From positions 186,001-250,000 of the forward strand of contig MU385733.1 in assembly GCA_022497155.1 (NCBI GenBank): a stretch of 64,000 bases of DNA, given 5' to 3'. The stretch comes from Whalleya microplaca. Its lineage: Eukaryota; Ascomycota; Sordariomycetes; Xylariales; Xylariaceae. A program made the translations under genes and the position numbers. The notes beneath the pieces are model-generated. The model was given only the letters and a program-made list of their open reading frames with translations, searched no databases and was not told where the DNA came from. Position 1 is the first letter of the stretch, and every line of letters starts with the position of its first letter. This document shows, piece after piece, positions 24,484 through 36,231 of the stretch.

Positions 24484-25619
24484 ATGGGCTTTGCACCCCG
24501 AGGCAGAGGTGGTGGTGGCCGCGGTGCCCCCCGCGGTGGTAGCCGAGGCGGCTTTGGTGATCGAGGTGGGCGAGGAGGTGGCCGCGGAGGCGGTCGAGGT
24601 TAGTTCAATACGAAAGAAAGAGTCCACGGCTTAGGATACACGTTCTAACCCATGCCATTCAGGAGGCCCACGTGGTGGTGGTCGCGGCGGTGGCCGGGGC
24701 GGCTTCGGTGATCGGGGTGGACGTGGAGGCCCTCGAGGTGGAAGAGGCGGAGGAGGCTTTGGCGCAAGGGGTGGCGCGAAAACCATTGTTGTAAGTGCTT
24801 CTTCTAATACACAAGCACCTCGGTTCGCAGCTCATTATTCTTCTCGCAGGAACCCCACCGTCATGAAGGCGTTTTCGTCTCGAGAGGCAAGGAGGACCAC
24901 CTGCTCACTCGCAGCATTGCTCCTGGAATCGAAGTCTATGGCGAGAAGCGAGTGACCGTGGACAACACTACCAAAGATGAGGATGGCGCGCCTATTACAA
25001 CCAAGATCGAATACAGAATCTGGAACCCCTTCCGAAGCAAGTTGGCGGCTGGCATTATTGGTGGTATCGACAACATCTACATGAAGCCGGGCTCCAAGGT
25101 CCTGTATCTGGGTGCTGCTTCCGGAACTTCAGTGTCTCATGTTTCTGATATCGTCGGCCCGACTGGAAATGTCTATGCCGTCGAATTCTCCCACCGATCT
25201 GGCCGAGACTTGGTCAACATGGCCCAGAACCGGACGAACGTTATCCCTATCGTCGAAGATGCCCGGCATCCTCTCAGATACCGCATGCTGGTTCCCATGG
25301 TCGACTGCATCTTTGCTGATGTTGCTCAACCTGATCAAGCTCGTATTGTTGGCATAAATGCCCACTCGTTCTTGAAGGTTGGCGGAGGCGTCGTCATCTC
25401 CATCAAGGCGAACTGTATTGACAGCACGGCTGCCCCCGAGGCGGTCTTCGCCCAGGAGGTCCAGAAGCTAAGAGCAGAGCGCATCAAGCCACAAGAACAA
25501 CTGACGCTAGGTAAAGTTATTCCTTCTGTTCATGGTATTCGCATTACTGACAACAGTTTCCAGAACCCTATGAACGAGATCACTGCATTGTGATTGGACA
25601 GTACCAAGAGGCCAAGTGA
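24484..25619 (+). CDS. NOP1: Fibrillarin, rRNA 2'-O-methyltransferase (box C/D snoRNP), 4 exons
   Basis: This nucleolar enzyme methylates the 2'-OH of rRNA riboses guided by box C/D snoRNAs. It also methylates histone H2A glutamine in yeast and human. The exons are 24484-24598, 24663-24790, 24850-25510 and 25564-25619, for 319 residues. Residues 1-81 are the Gly/Arg-rich (RGG) domain. The methyltransferase fold follows: [17 protein letters not shown], the SAM-binding loop [16 protein letters not shown] at about 166-181, [46 protein letters not shown], and [10 protein letters not shown]. The last exon gives [18 protein letters not shown], the family's usual ending. Introns are 52-64 bp. The third splice, at CTAG/GTAAAG, is needed to reach that ending: without it the frame runs into a non-homologous tail. 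Confidence 0.97.
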
Positions 25620-26220
25620 GGCACGATGTAGGTCTAGAGGAACCTGCTTCGTGCTGTATTACTGTCTTGGATGTGGTACGATTATCATAATTCATGGTTC
25701 ATTGGATGGAGTTAATTCCCATCGGGCAACGGCGACATGGCGTTAGGGGCGGCTTTGCTATTTCACCTGTGCATAGTTCCGGTAGGGACAAGTCATGTTG
25801 GCTGATACCATATAGGCAAATCAGTGTCTTTTGCGCATCTATTCCATCTCCTACAGGAACAATATTTGCACCATTGATGTCCTAGAAAACGCCGTTATAT
25901 TGTAGAGTTGGCGATTCTGCCGTCACCTTCAGTTAGTCTCATTACATAAACCAATTCATTCATCAACTTGACGAACCTTCAACTCGATCAAACCAATGCA
26001 TTTGTATAGGCAACACAAACCTTTTCACAACCCACCTTTCCAGAACTTTGCCTAGTATCAACATTAGACCTCCCAGTGACACATCGGAATGAGAACTAAC
26101 GATGGCGCATACTTTCTAACACAAGTATCTCAAGATCATAGCATGTGAGCTACGATCCGTCAAACAAGTCCTTTCAATATTTTCCTCGGGACTCGTTGCT
26201 CCTGGGTTATCGTAGTCGAA
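25620..26220. other. Short convergent intergenic region
   Basis: This is the 600-bp gap between the fibrillarin stop and the stop of the minus-strand gene. It probably holds both 3' untranslated regions. I see no gene in it. Confidence 0.5.
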
Positions 26221-27477
26221 TCATATTTGATACCCATCCGCATAATCAGGGATCTCCGGAGATGTCATCACTTTCGCATTCTCTGGACTAGGTTGGTAGT
26301 GTTGCCACATGCCTGCATGAAGCTGCCCGCCTCCTCCCACTTCTGCTGTCGTGGCTCCCGGAGATACTTCTCCTCCGCTAATCCCCCAGGCACCCGTCGG
26401 CAGAATCCACCGGGCACCCGCAGCACCACCGCCCCCATAGCCACCCATCCCACTCCCACTCCCGGGCACGGGCCCAGGCACAGGCATACTTCTCCACGCA
26501 GGCCCCATCCCTCCTCCTCCTCCTGCTGGTACTGGGGATGGTGCTGGTGCCGGCGCTGATGCCGCTCCTGCACCGCCACCACCGCCTCCGAAGACAGAAG
26601 TCCCGTACCCAGACACACCAGCACCGGCACCACCACCTCCCCCACCCCCGTCATCACCGCCGCGTGCCTGAGAAGCAGAAAGAGGCGGCACAGGCACAGG
26701 CGTGGACGCAGGCGCAGGCTCGGGCGCGAGAACCAGCACGCGCGTGACGGGCTCGGGCTGCCAGTCCATCTCGTCGGCGGCCGCGAACCCGACACCGACC
26801 TCCTCGCTCCACGCGAGCACGCGCTCGCCGCACCGCTGCAGCTCCCGCACCGCCCAGTTGCGGAACCGGAGGTTCGCCCGCCGCACGTCGCGGCACTCCG
26901 TGCAGAAGCGCACCGCACTGCTGCCGGCCCCGCCTAGGGAGGATGAAAGAGGTGGGAAGGGGAGGAGGTCGGAGAGGAGGTGAGCGTGCGGGTGGTGGTT
27001 GTGGGAATGGTGGGCGTGAGAGTGAGAGTAGTGAGGGTAAGGGTGGTCGGAGTCGAAGCTGTCTATCGATGCGTCGGAGGAGGCGGAGCCGCGCCGGTTG
27101 TGCGACTTCCTGTGGTGCGCGCGTGGTTTGTTGCGCCGGTTGGGTTTCTGCGTGTGGGCGCCGGGCCCGTCTGCGAAGGTGTGGCCGTAGGGTGGAGCGC
27201 TGCGGTTGTTGGTTAGGCGCTCGAAGGGGTTGAATGGGTTGAATGGGTTCTGGACTGCGCCGTTGGGTATATACGGGACGCTCTTGGCGTGGCGATTCTT
27301 GCCTCCTCCTCTCTTTCTTCCTCCTCCGCCTCCACCTCCTCCTCGATTGTTGTTATAGGGCGAGTGCCAGTTTTTCGGCGACGGCGCATCCACGTCGTGC
27401 ATTGTGTAGTCATCGTCGCGGTCTCGCGTGTTGTTGGGGTGTGCATTACCACGCCGGTTCCTATTTCTCCTTGCCAT
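26221..27477 (-). CDS. Gly/Pro/His-rich low-complexity protein
   Basis: This is a single-exon frame of 418 residues starting MARRNRNRRGNAHPNN. The N-terminus is basic, with a Gly run at about 48-56 and KRGGGKNRHAKS, an RGG-like layout that may bind RNA (inference). A His-rich run of alternating HSH units lies near 150-168. A short, more ordered block is RFCTECRDVRRANLRFRNWA, then VRELQRCGERVLAWSEEVG at about 190-230. This is the only part that looks folded, with CTEC as a possible half metal site. The C-terminal half is Pro/Ala then Gly-rich repeats. The coding strand is very GC-rich, so the antisense frames at 26268-26918 and 26943-27233 are also open. I chose this strand because its start, length and composition fit a fungal low-complexity protein. 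The family is unknown. Confidence 0.6.
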   Translation of the reverse strand: MARRNRNRRGNAHPNNTRDRDDDYTMHDVDAPSPKNWHSPYNNNRGGGGGGGGRKRGGGKNRHAKSVPYIPNGAVQNPFNPFNPFERLTNNRSAPPYGHTFADGPGAHTQKPNRRNKPRAHHRKSHNRRGSASSDASIDSFDSDHPYPHYSHSHAHHSHNHHPHAHLLSDLLPFPPLSSSLGGAGSSAVRFCTECRDVRRANLRFRNWAVRELQRCGERVLAWSEEVGVGFAAADEMDWQPEPVTRVLVLAPEPAPASTPVPVPPLSASQARGGDDGGGGGGGAGAGVSGYGTSVFGGGGGGAGAASAPAPAPSPVPAGGGGGMGPAWRSMPVPGPVPGSGSGMGGYGGGGAAGARWILPTGAWGISGGEVSPGATTAEVGGGGQLHAGMWQHYQPSPENAKVMTSPEIPDYADGYQI

Positions 27478-30400
27478 CTTACGAAACGGACGACTGCCTT
27501 GAGCTCGTTTCCTAGAGATGAGTCGGTGCCTCTTGGTGGTGGCGGGCTCGTCTACGTGCGGCTTGTAAGTCCTTCGTCAATCTCTACCTTTCCTTGAATC
27601 GTTGTCACGGGGAACGATATGAAGTTATATTGGTGCCCCAGAGCTTCTTCAATTGGGCAAAGGCTACTGCCATTCTTAAAGAAGCTTTCTTCATCGCGAA
27701 ACTTCGCCAACTTTGGCTCCTAAAAGGGCGTGATTCAGCCTTTTTGCAGTTGAGACTGGTTGGGTGTCATTAACCCGGAGAACAAAGGAGAGTGATTAGA
27801 TGGAGATGTAACAAGTTTGCCCAGGTACCATGTGATAATCCACAGGGTACAACTCGATAGAAGCGAGATCTAGAAGATTTCTGGAGAATAGCTCTCACGA
27901 CTGTCTTATTGTAACTCGTATACAAAGAAGGCATCATCTGAGGGGCAACTGGTCAATGATCATGCAATTATTATCACGGGCCCCCTAGCATACAATGAAG
28001 AAATTTAGAGGGCAGAGAAGTCTCGGATTCACACATGAATGGCAGTTGACATGTGTTGGAAGTTGGGAGTTGTGATTCTTTGTGCAACCGCCAATCCCCT
28101 TCCACGAGGGTCAGTTTACGACTCACGTAGTACATGAGATAAAATGCAAAAGATGCCTGCCCCTGGGTTTGGTTGGTTGAGACGGAAGCGAACATTGTAG
28201 TCTTCCGAGGATTCTCCTCGAATTGGATATCAAGTCTCTCCTTGCTATTTCTTCCATTCAATCCTCCTGGTCAAGGATATAGAGATCGCAAAACATAACA
28301 GCTTGAACAAGTTATGAGAAAGAATCCCGATATAACTATTTCAGGACAATATCTAGGACTTCCTCAAGCTCCTAGTGTTGTGCATTTGCTCGTACATAGC
28401 AAAGACTAAACTATGACTTGTCCAACAGTCCCTATCCTGTTGCCAATGTGAAAGGATATATAAATTGAATCGGGCTGATAGGGGAAATAGTAGTATATTC
28501 CCGAGCGGCTGGTAAGTTCTGACTAAATCATCATGGGAGTCTCCATGAAGTTTTCTGACGCTTCCATTCATGATTACATATAAGGGGGAAAACGAGTGGC
28601 ACTTCGACTTCGAGAAGGACTGGCAAAACCCCCGCTGCTTGGCGACCAACAAGATGCGACACTTGAGCATTTCCCCGGATCCTGGATCACGAGCATCAGG
28701 ATCCTTTAAGGAGAATAGCAGTCATGATCATAGTATCATGATCATAGTATCATGTTCGTACAGTGAATTAAGTTCAAGGGGCGGTCAAAGCTTATCGGCA
28801 CCTTGCCGGCATCTTCCGGCTATTAAGGCTAGACCCCTTGATTTACAGACTCCATTGCCGAACTGGGCAAATCAGTAAAAGTGGCCATGATTGGTCTCTA
28901 GGATCCCGGGGCCCCGACATTGTGGCATCAATCTCAGTATGTAGATGATTGACGCCAATGACTAGATGCGTATGTATCAAGCAAATGATCATCGTCAGAA
29001 TCGCACTACATTGCTAAGCTATCTTGCATCGCCATTCCCCATGGGGCTGCAATCGACTTTTGGTAGTTAATACCGAATAGAACGACGGCATGTCCGGAGC
29101 GTCAGCTTTCTCGTCAGCGGGTGGAGATGAGGTGTATTACACACCGTCACATTGCTTGAAAAAGTAACTTTTGAGGTCGCGGAGGACAGTCCCCAGTATG
29201 GCATAGTAGTCAGACTAACAGATGACCAGATAGATTCGAGAACCCACGAATCTAGGAACCGACGTCGAGATTTAAGATGCTAATCCACACTTTGATATAT
29301 AACCGTCATGATGTTACTGGATACCTGCAGGCAAGATGTATGAAGTAAGTGACAGGCCTCACCTGCGCGGCGTTGATCTGTGCAGACTGCATGTGGTCCT
29401 GGTAAGGCTATGCGGGACCATACTTATTGCCTGTCATGAATTTTATCAAGTCCAAGAGTGTCCCCTATTACAAGTCATATAAGGCATAAACCTGTCGCGT
29501 GGTTTGGTGTTGGGAACTACGCAGTATTATGCACGTACCGTACACGATAGACCCCTGTATCCATGTGGTCGGTTCCCTTACACGTACACAGTAATATATC
29601 TATTATGGATCACCGCATGGGCTCAAACCAGAATAACCGGTCTATCGTCTGACTGCAGACCACACTATGTACAAAATAGTGCCAAGCTGCGAGAGCAGAG
29701 ATATTTGCTCCTTTGAATTGTTATCTACTTGGTAATATGAGGTTCCCTCAAGGACTTGGGGTATACTATGCATTTTGCCTGAGCACGTGTCTTTTGCTGT
29801 ATCACTGACATTCAGCATTCATGCCCGCGGGTCAAGCTCGCTGCTAATATCATGTACTTGATAGGGTCGCCATGTGCCGCGCAAGAGAACTCTTCACTGG
29901 CCAAGATGTCTCCAAGCCAAACCCGCCAAGCTGGGGTAAGTAGTACGTTAGCTAGGATCCCTTGCAATACTGAAAATGCTCCAGCCTCGGGAAGCGGACC
30001 AAGCACCGGTCATCAATTATAATACATATACTGTATACTGCGTAGTCGCATCTACTTCACACTATACTACTTTGAGGGTATTCCCCATCTGCTGCTAGTA
30101 CATATATAGCCTTACTAAGACTAGGCAATAGAAGCTAAGACAGACCAGCTAATAAAGTCGCCGCGAGCTCAGTTCTTGATCCCTGCTCGCTACGATTATG
30201 CCTCCTGAAGTAACTGCCAGCAACTATTGTTGCTTTTGCACCCTGCCCTCTGGTGTTTTAGAGATTACGCTACCCTCTATAACTAACCTATTAGTTAGTT
30301 CGAAGCCTGCGGAACATGACTCAAAGAAGAACATGGTTAAACTTGCTAGTTTATTTTGCACGGTTCCCCGTCAGGAGCTGCATGCGTATCAGATGTCCAG

Positions 30401-30825
30401 TCACCACCCTTTCTATCTTCTAAGCTTAGGGCTCGGACCCATTGACTTCTACTAAGACTTTCTCAAACTCTTCTTGGCCTATTATGAACGATCCAAACAG
30501 GCAATCCTTTCATAAGGTATACTTACAATCCCAATGCTGACACGGCTATGAAAACGGGAACTGTAGGGATCAATTATGCCCAACGAACTACTATGTACAT
30601 CCCAATAATCATATAGCTTATACGTCGCCCCTCCCATACGAGTCGCTGTATCCACAGAGACTACTGTCAATACCCAGGTAATAAGATCGACGAATCTGTC
30701 TCAGAGCACATCGAACTCTTGATCTCGGTAACTTGGCCTATGCTTTATACAGCATATATCTAGGAAACAGGTGCCCAGAGGCCTTCGAAATCGGTAGAGT
30801 CCCTTGGACTCTCGCACCCAACATC
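27478..30825. other. Intergenic gap of 3.3 kb
   Basis: No gene is supported. The first few hundred bases are probably promoter and leader of the minus-strand gene. A tandem repeat of about 14 bp (CATGATCATAGTAT) lies at 28723-28750. Other frames are below about 105 codons and have no signatures. The last few hundred bases should include the receptor promoter. Confidence 0.5.
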
Positions 30826-32664
30826 ATGATGGAGGGCGGATTATCGGACAGTCAGCTCGAGGCTATTAGTATCATTGAACGAGTAGGGTCGGTCTTCTCA
30901 CTGATTGGATGTCTCTTCATTATCGGTTCCTTCGCTATCTCCAATGCCTTCCATAAGCCGATCAATCGACTTGTATTCTACGCCTCCTTCGGCAACATGA
31001 GTGAGTAACGCCCAGAGCTATTCATTCTCCTTCAGGTTTATTTCAAAAGGAATATTCACCCATTGGCGTGTTTGGTGGTCGAGAGTTCATAAACAAACTT
31101 CAAGAGTCAAAGAGCCTTTGCTCAGACTATATCGGAAGTGAAAGTACTGACTCCAGGCATGTAGTGACCAACATCGGAACACTCATGGCAAGACACTTTG
31201 TGGACGACATCAACACGTTCGGGTGCCAGTTCCAAGCATTTTTGATTCAGATGTGGGCCTCCCTCTATATGCTACAGTTTCTGCAAAGTGCTAAATGCAT
31301 CTCAAGGTTTATGCCGGCGGATGCCTACTGGACATTGGCTATGGCAGTCAACGTTTATTTAACATTCTACTTCAAGTTCGATGCGACTAAACTACGGAAA
31401 ATGGAAGTTTGGTATTTTTTAATATGCTATGGCGCTCCTTTTATCCCGGCAATCACCTACGTTTTCCTATATAAAGAGGCAGAAGGTAGATTTTATGGCA
31501 ACGCTATTCTGGTAAGTGACGTCCACGGTCATTTTCCACTTCTCCCATCCATATATACGAACATATATCGTCTATAAGAGCATATTCTGACTCCTGATGT
31601 TACAGTGGTGCTGGATAAGCCCTGGTTGGGACGCGTTCCGCATCATTACTTTCTACGGGCCAGTCATGTAAGCATTTAACCTTCTTTTCCAATGGTAGCT
31701 CTAGGCTTATAGCATTGGCTCACTAGGGTTGCAATCCTTGCTACTTTCTTCATCTACATTCGGGCGGGCCGAGATATCTACAACAAGCGAAAGCAGCTGC
31801 GAAATTTCGGCGCCAGTAGCAGCGGCCATGACCCCGAACCACTGACCATGGACGACCCTCACTCAGTCAAGACAACTGAAGTGAAGGTCACTAGTGAATC
31901 CGCCGAGGAAATCGATCTTGGTATCCTCGGACGCGTCTCACCGCAGTTTGCCACGCCGAAACAAGCATACACGGTAACCATATCATCTTCAAAGCGAAAC
32001 GGCGAATCGCAGCAGGTACCTGTGGAGGACGAGTCACGACCGAAAACGGCACGAGGCATGACCCAAAAGCGAAGAGCGAACTTCGAAGCCAATAATGCGA
32101 CGTGGTCCTATAGCAAGTGCGCTATCTTATTCTTCACAGCGCTTCTCGTCACCTGGATACCCTCATCGGCCAACCGTATGTATAGCGTTGCTAACCGCAA
32201 CAAATCGTCGGTGACCCTAGAGGTCATGAGTGCTCTTGTGCTCCCGCTTCAAGGCTTTGTAAGTAAAACCTAGAATTTTCTATTGCCCCCTTCTATGTTT
32301 AACATCGACCCCCTGATGGCATAAATCCGGGAGTCTTAACTCCTGGGGTATCTCTTGGACGTATTGATTGTTCGTGAAACTTCCTAGAAGGACAAATTAC
32401 TGATGGCGGGTGGTGCAGTGGAATACTTTGATATACGTCGCTACGAGTTGGGAGGCGGTGAAGAAGTTGTTTGGAAGAGGCCGCGATACTTCACATTATG
32501 TTGGGGACAATAACAACAAAACGAAACTTTCGATCATGCTCACCAACCGAAAAACCCAGCGTAGGAATCACGAAACCGAAAGCATGGCGGAGCTAGCTAC
32601 TCAGGAGGTCTGGCCTAATCCTGACGACGAATCCAAGGATTCAAAAGGGGGGACCAGCGTTTAA
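30826..32664 (+). CDS. cAMP-receptor-like G-protein-coupled receptor (Dicty_CAR/class E type), 6 exons
   Basis: This is a seven-helix plasma-membrane receptor expected to signal through heterotrimeric G proteins. The exons are 30826-31000, 31165-31252, 31307-31511, 31606-31667, 31727-32258 and 32419-32664, for 435 residues. Helix 1 is VGSVFSLIGCLFIIGSFAIS. The family block FMPADAYWTLAMAVNVYL marks helix 3, ISPGWDAFRIITFYGP helix 5, FFTALLVTWIPSSANRMYS helix 6, and SALVLPLQGFWNTLIYVA helix 7. A long third intracellular loop of about 120 residues lies between helices 5 and 6. Intron 2 (31253-31306) is 54 bp and stays in frame if retained, but removing it restores the conserved IQMFMPADA junction. 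The start MMEGG follows in-frame upstream codons that look untranslated. The family match is strong; the ligand is unknown. Related fungal receptors are linked to carbon sensing. Confidence 0.92.
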
Positions 32665-35600
32665 AGCGACGGACCGTATGTATAACTTGTACAGATAATG
32701 CTTTAGCCGTGGATATTTTCGAAACATTACATTCCATTGGTGCAACATGCTTGATTGTCATGTTTGAATTATACTTTATCCAATAGGGTACCATAGGTGA
32801 TGAGTGCATTGTCCAGTCTATGATGACTTGATAAGTCGGCCAGCAAGTCGCTCGAGGAGACCCTTTGCACAACATTGACGAATCTATCCCGAATAACTCA
32901 CGAGATAACCTACATCAGCGAAGTAAGAAGTGATATCTGCCAAGTTACAATCTAGTTGAATACGGTAATATCACTGGTCTCGGAGGACTCCACAATACAT
33001 ACTTATTGTGCTGCTGTATATGTATCTCCCTCACCAAGTACTTGCCTAATACCAATACTCCGCGGAGAGTATGTGAGGAAGTCTTAATCATCAATTGTTA
33101 TACCATTCGGCGAAGTGGGGAGTTTTGAAGACCTGTCAGTCAGCACTTACTTTCAGTGGAAGGAAGGAACACTATAATATTCCATATCAAAGATGTAATA
33201 TTTGCAATACCAAATGTTTGGAAATTTGAAGCTATTAGGTTTCTAATCTTCACGGCTCGCGCGGCTCATGAATTTTCATCAGGCCGAGCGCCTTTTGACG
33301 AAGGCGAGCCGTGCTGAGAAGAAATCTAGACTTTCCACGTTGTTGCGGATCTTGGCACGACAATTAACCCTGTTGATCACAGACCTACATATCAACCAGG
33401 TAAGCAGGTCCCTGACAACAGGGTCCATAGGCGGGTCAAGTAAGAATTTAGTGCCCACAAGGCTGATGGTTCCAAAGCTAACGAGACATTGAGGGCTGTT
33501 GTTTATTGCGCGAAATTGCTAACCAAACAAATACAGGCAGCAATAAAAAAGAAAAATGTAGTCAACTTGTAACCCTTTCGATAGAACTGCCTGGTACCAT
33601 CCGCACTCGACATGTCTGTTTAACACGAGAAATGTATTAAGTCGGATTATTCTGTTCCCAATGGAGATCTCCATCATATATAGCACGCTAACTCCACGAA
33701 ATATAAAAAGCCTGGGGAGAATCTACAACTGTAATCCATACAGCTATCCGTTCAGCCCTATAAAATTTCGAAGCTACACTTAAAAATGATATGTAAGTCA
33801 AAACTAGTAACATTTAAAATTATTTCGGGTTACTCCACCGGCTTAGACATCTTATCTCTCTGGATCGTTAACTCCGACTCTTATGCTAGACAGCGTCTCG
33901 ATAGCAGGCGAAACTTCTTTGAGCTTGATACTAAAACTGTCGCTTTCGGATTTCACTACTTGGCAATTGTACTATTGCGAGACCATGGACCTGGGTCGAG
34001 AAATATTGCAATTTATCCTTGATCCGTACCAAGAGTCGATCCCAGTAAGATATCCCCTTCCAAACCATCCGAGGTTCGGTTACTACCTGGCTGCCTGGTC
34101 ACAACGAATACACATTGCTGGGCAGATATCACCTTGATATACAGTACTATTCGGACGGTGTGGGGGGTAGGCGAGGGACTCACGAGCTACATTATTAACA
34201 AGGTCTTCGATATTGTACAACGGGATCTCAACTACACTATTAATACCTTGGTTCGCTAACAACTCTTGTCGTATACAAGTCCAATAACCCGAATATATGG
34301 ACACTACTTTATGTATATAACATGTACCTATAATCAACTTTAGGCAAGCTTCTAGAAACTTTCCATTCGTCACACTCGGTTAGAGATGCCCATCCGCTGT
34401 TGGCACACACACACACGAGTGCCCCTGACCATCAATTCACCGCAGGTATCGGCATCACCAACAACGGGGCTGGCTCCCGGTGGGACAAAACATGCCAAGG
34501 TCGGAGGAACAGGAGCACCATGTGTGCACTGGCGGTGACAGGAGGCACAGCTGCAGCATCGGTTCGTGATATCCGCCATTTCGTGACTGGGCCGACGGAG
34601 TGGTTGGACCGCAATGGAGCCGGCATGCAACCGCGATTGTTAGCACAGGTGTCTGCTGAAGTTGCTAATGATTACGTATAAGTATATAATACGGCCGCAA
34701 TAAAATTTTTTTTTTTTTTTTTCAAATATAAGAATGGAGAGTTGCTATGAGCTGATGTCGTAGAGTATGCAAGGCGCTATTGCTGACTTTGTAATACTAG
34801 CGTCGCTTTTGCGACAGCTGAGATTATCAGGTCTCTTCAGATATTAGCTGAATTCAGAGTTGCAACGCCAGTGAATAGCGGCCTTTGCTTATGAGTACAG
34901 CGTTTCAATATCGTTGGCTCCATCTGTATTCTAGTGCTCTGCCTCATTCATGAGCAAAGTCCACGCTGATCTCATGCGGAATTGTAGAGTGACAATCGCT
35001 ATATATTGAAGCTTAGCGTTCTCCGTCATAGACGTAGCAACTCATAGTAGTCTTCGTCGATACGATAACTACATAGCAGATTGCTAAGCCATCATGGCAA
35101 CCTAAGTGTCCATTAAATAGCTGAAAGGTGTAGGAGATGGAAAGAGATTTGTGATCATTCCTTTAGATTCTAGCGTACCGAAGTCAATGCTAGTTACACA
35201 TTTGCCGTAATGGTTGAACAGACATGAAAGGTACCTCTTACGTTTGTAAGAGACTATGAAGTATCTCTGAGAAGACTTCACTACAAACCCCTTTCCACAC
35301 GTGAATATTCTTGCTGAAGTCCGATACTCCCCGAACCACGAACTCAGATGACTCAAACTTGTGTTGACATGTGTCGAAGTAAGCAGTCGTGCATGTACAA
35401 GCCGGCTCCTACGTGGATGGTAGAGTTCGTACTCCATGTACACCTTGAATCGCTAATGTCATGAGACTAGTTCATATAGTACCTCATTTATACAGCTTTA
35501 GTGAATATATTCTCATATGCCCCTATACTCTAACCTTGGAAGGGTGAATTGGGGCTTGGAGTTGCAGTTGTAGTATTATGATAGCCATGAGTATACTTAC

Positions 35601-36231
35601 TGTGATATCGAGAACCCTGATGCTGCACTGTTCAATGCATATTTTGGACCTTTACAAAGTTCAAGACCTCCAATCGTATCCATCCAACTTCCAGTTGCTC
35701 AGCGGTTGCATGCATAAGGAGCAAATGCCCACGTTTGCTGTATGCAGTCTCCTCCAATATTAGGTACGTTCCTGCAAGCATCCTAGTCCATTGGCTTCAG
35801 CGTTTGCAGAATGTTAGCTTTGGCCGTCATCGTTCGCGCTTATAGAAGTAGCCAAACAAATACCTCTGAGCGATTGGAATCGATCTTTAGTGATGAGCTA
35901 CCGTGGCGTATCATTATGTCGATGCAAATAACACTCGAGGCCGAGATGTATGTTGCCCTAAACTAACTAGACTTCTAAAAGAGTGAGCCAACTTCCTTTT
36001 TAGCTACAGGTATAGTGATTTCCGTACATAAAAGCTTGTAAAAATCAGTAGCTTCAATGGGGTATAGAACACGGTAATAAAAAATAAGGAAACTTGTGCG
36101 TTCCGGCACGCCTTCGCAACGAGCCGATGCTAATTGTTCTGCTGTGTTTTCTTGTAGAGCGTTTAGTAGAAGCGGCAAGCTATCCGTGGCCGTAAGATCC
36201 ATTCTCGTAATCTCTGACATAAACATCCCGA
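32665..36231. other. Intergenic gap of 3.6 kb with a GC-rich island and T17 run
   Basis: No gene is supported with confidence. The notable part is a GC-rich island at about 34380-34660, open in several frames on both strands, followed at 34706-34722 by 17 consecutive T. The rest is AT-rich. A minus-strand frame of 113 codons at 35102-35443 has no recognised family. Confidence 0.45.

Noticed and set aside
26268..27233. Further frames on both strands at the Gly/His-rich gene
   Set aside because: High GC opens all frames here; the chosen frame has the best start, length and composition.
35102..35443. Minus frame of 113 codons
   Set aside because: No signature and no neighbouring exons; kept only as part of the gap description.
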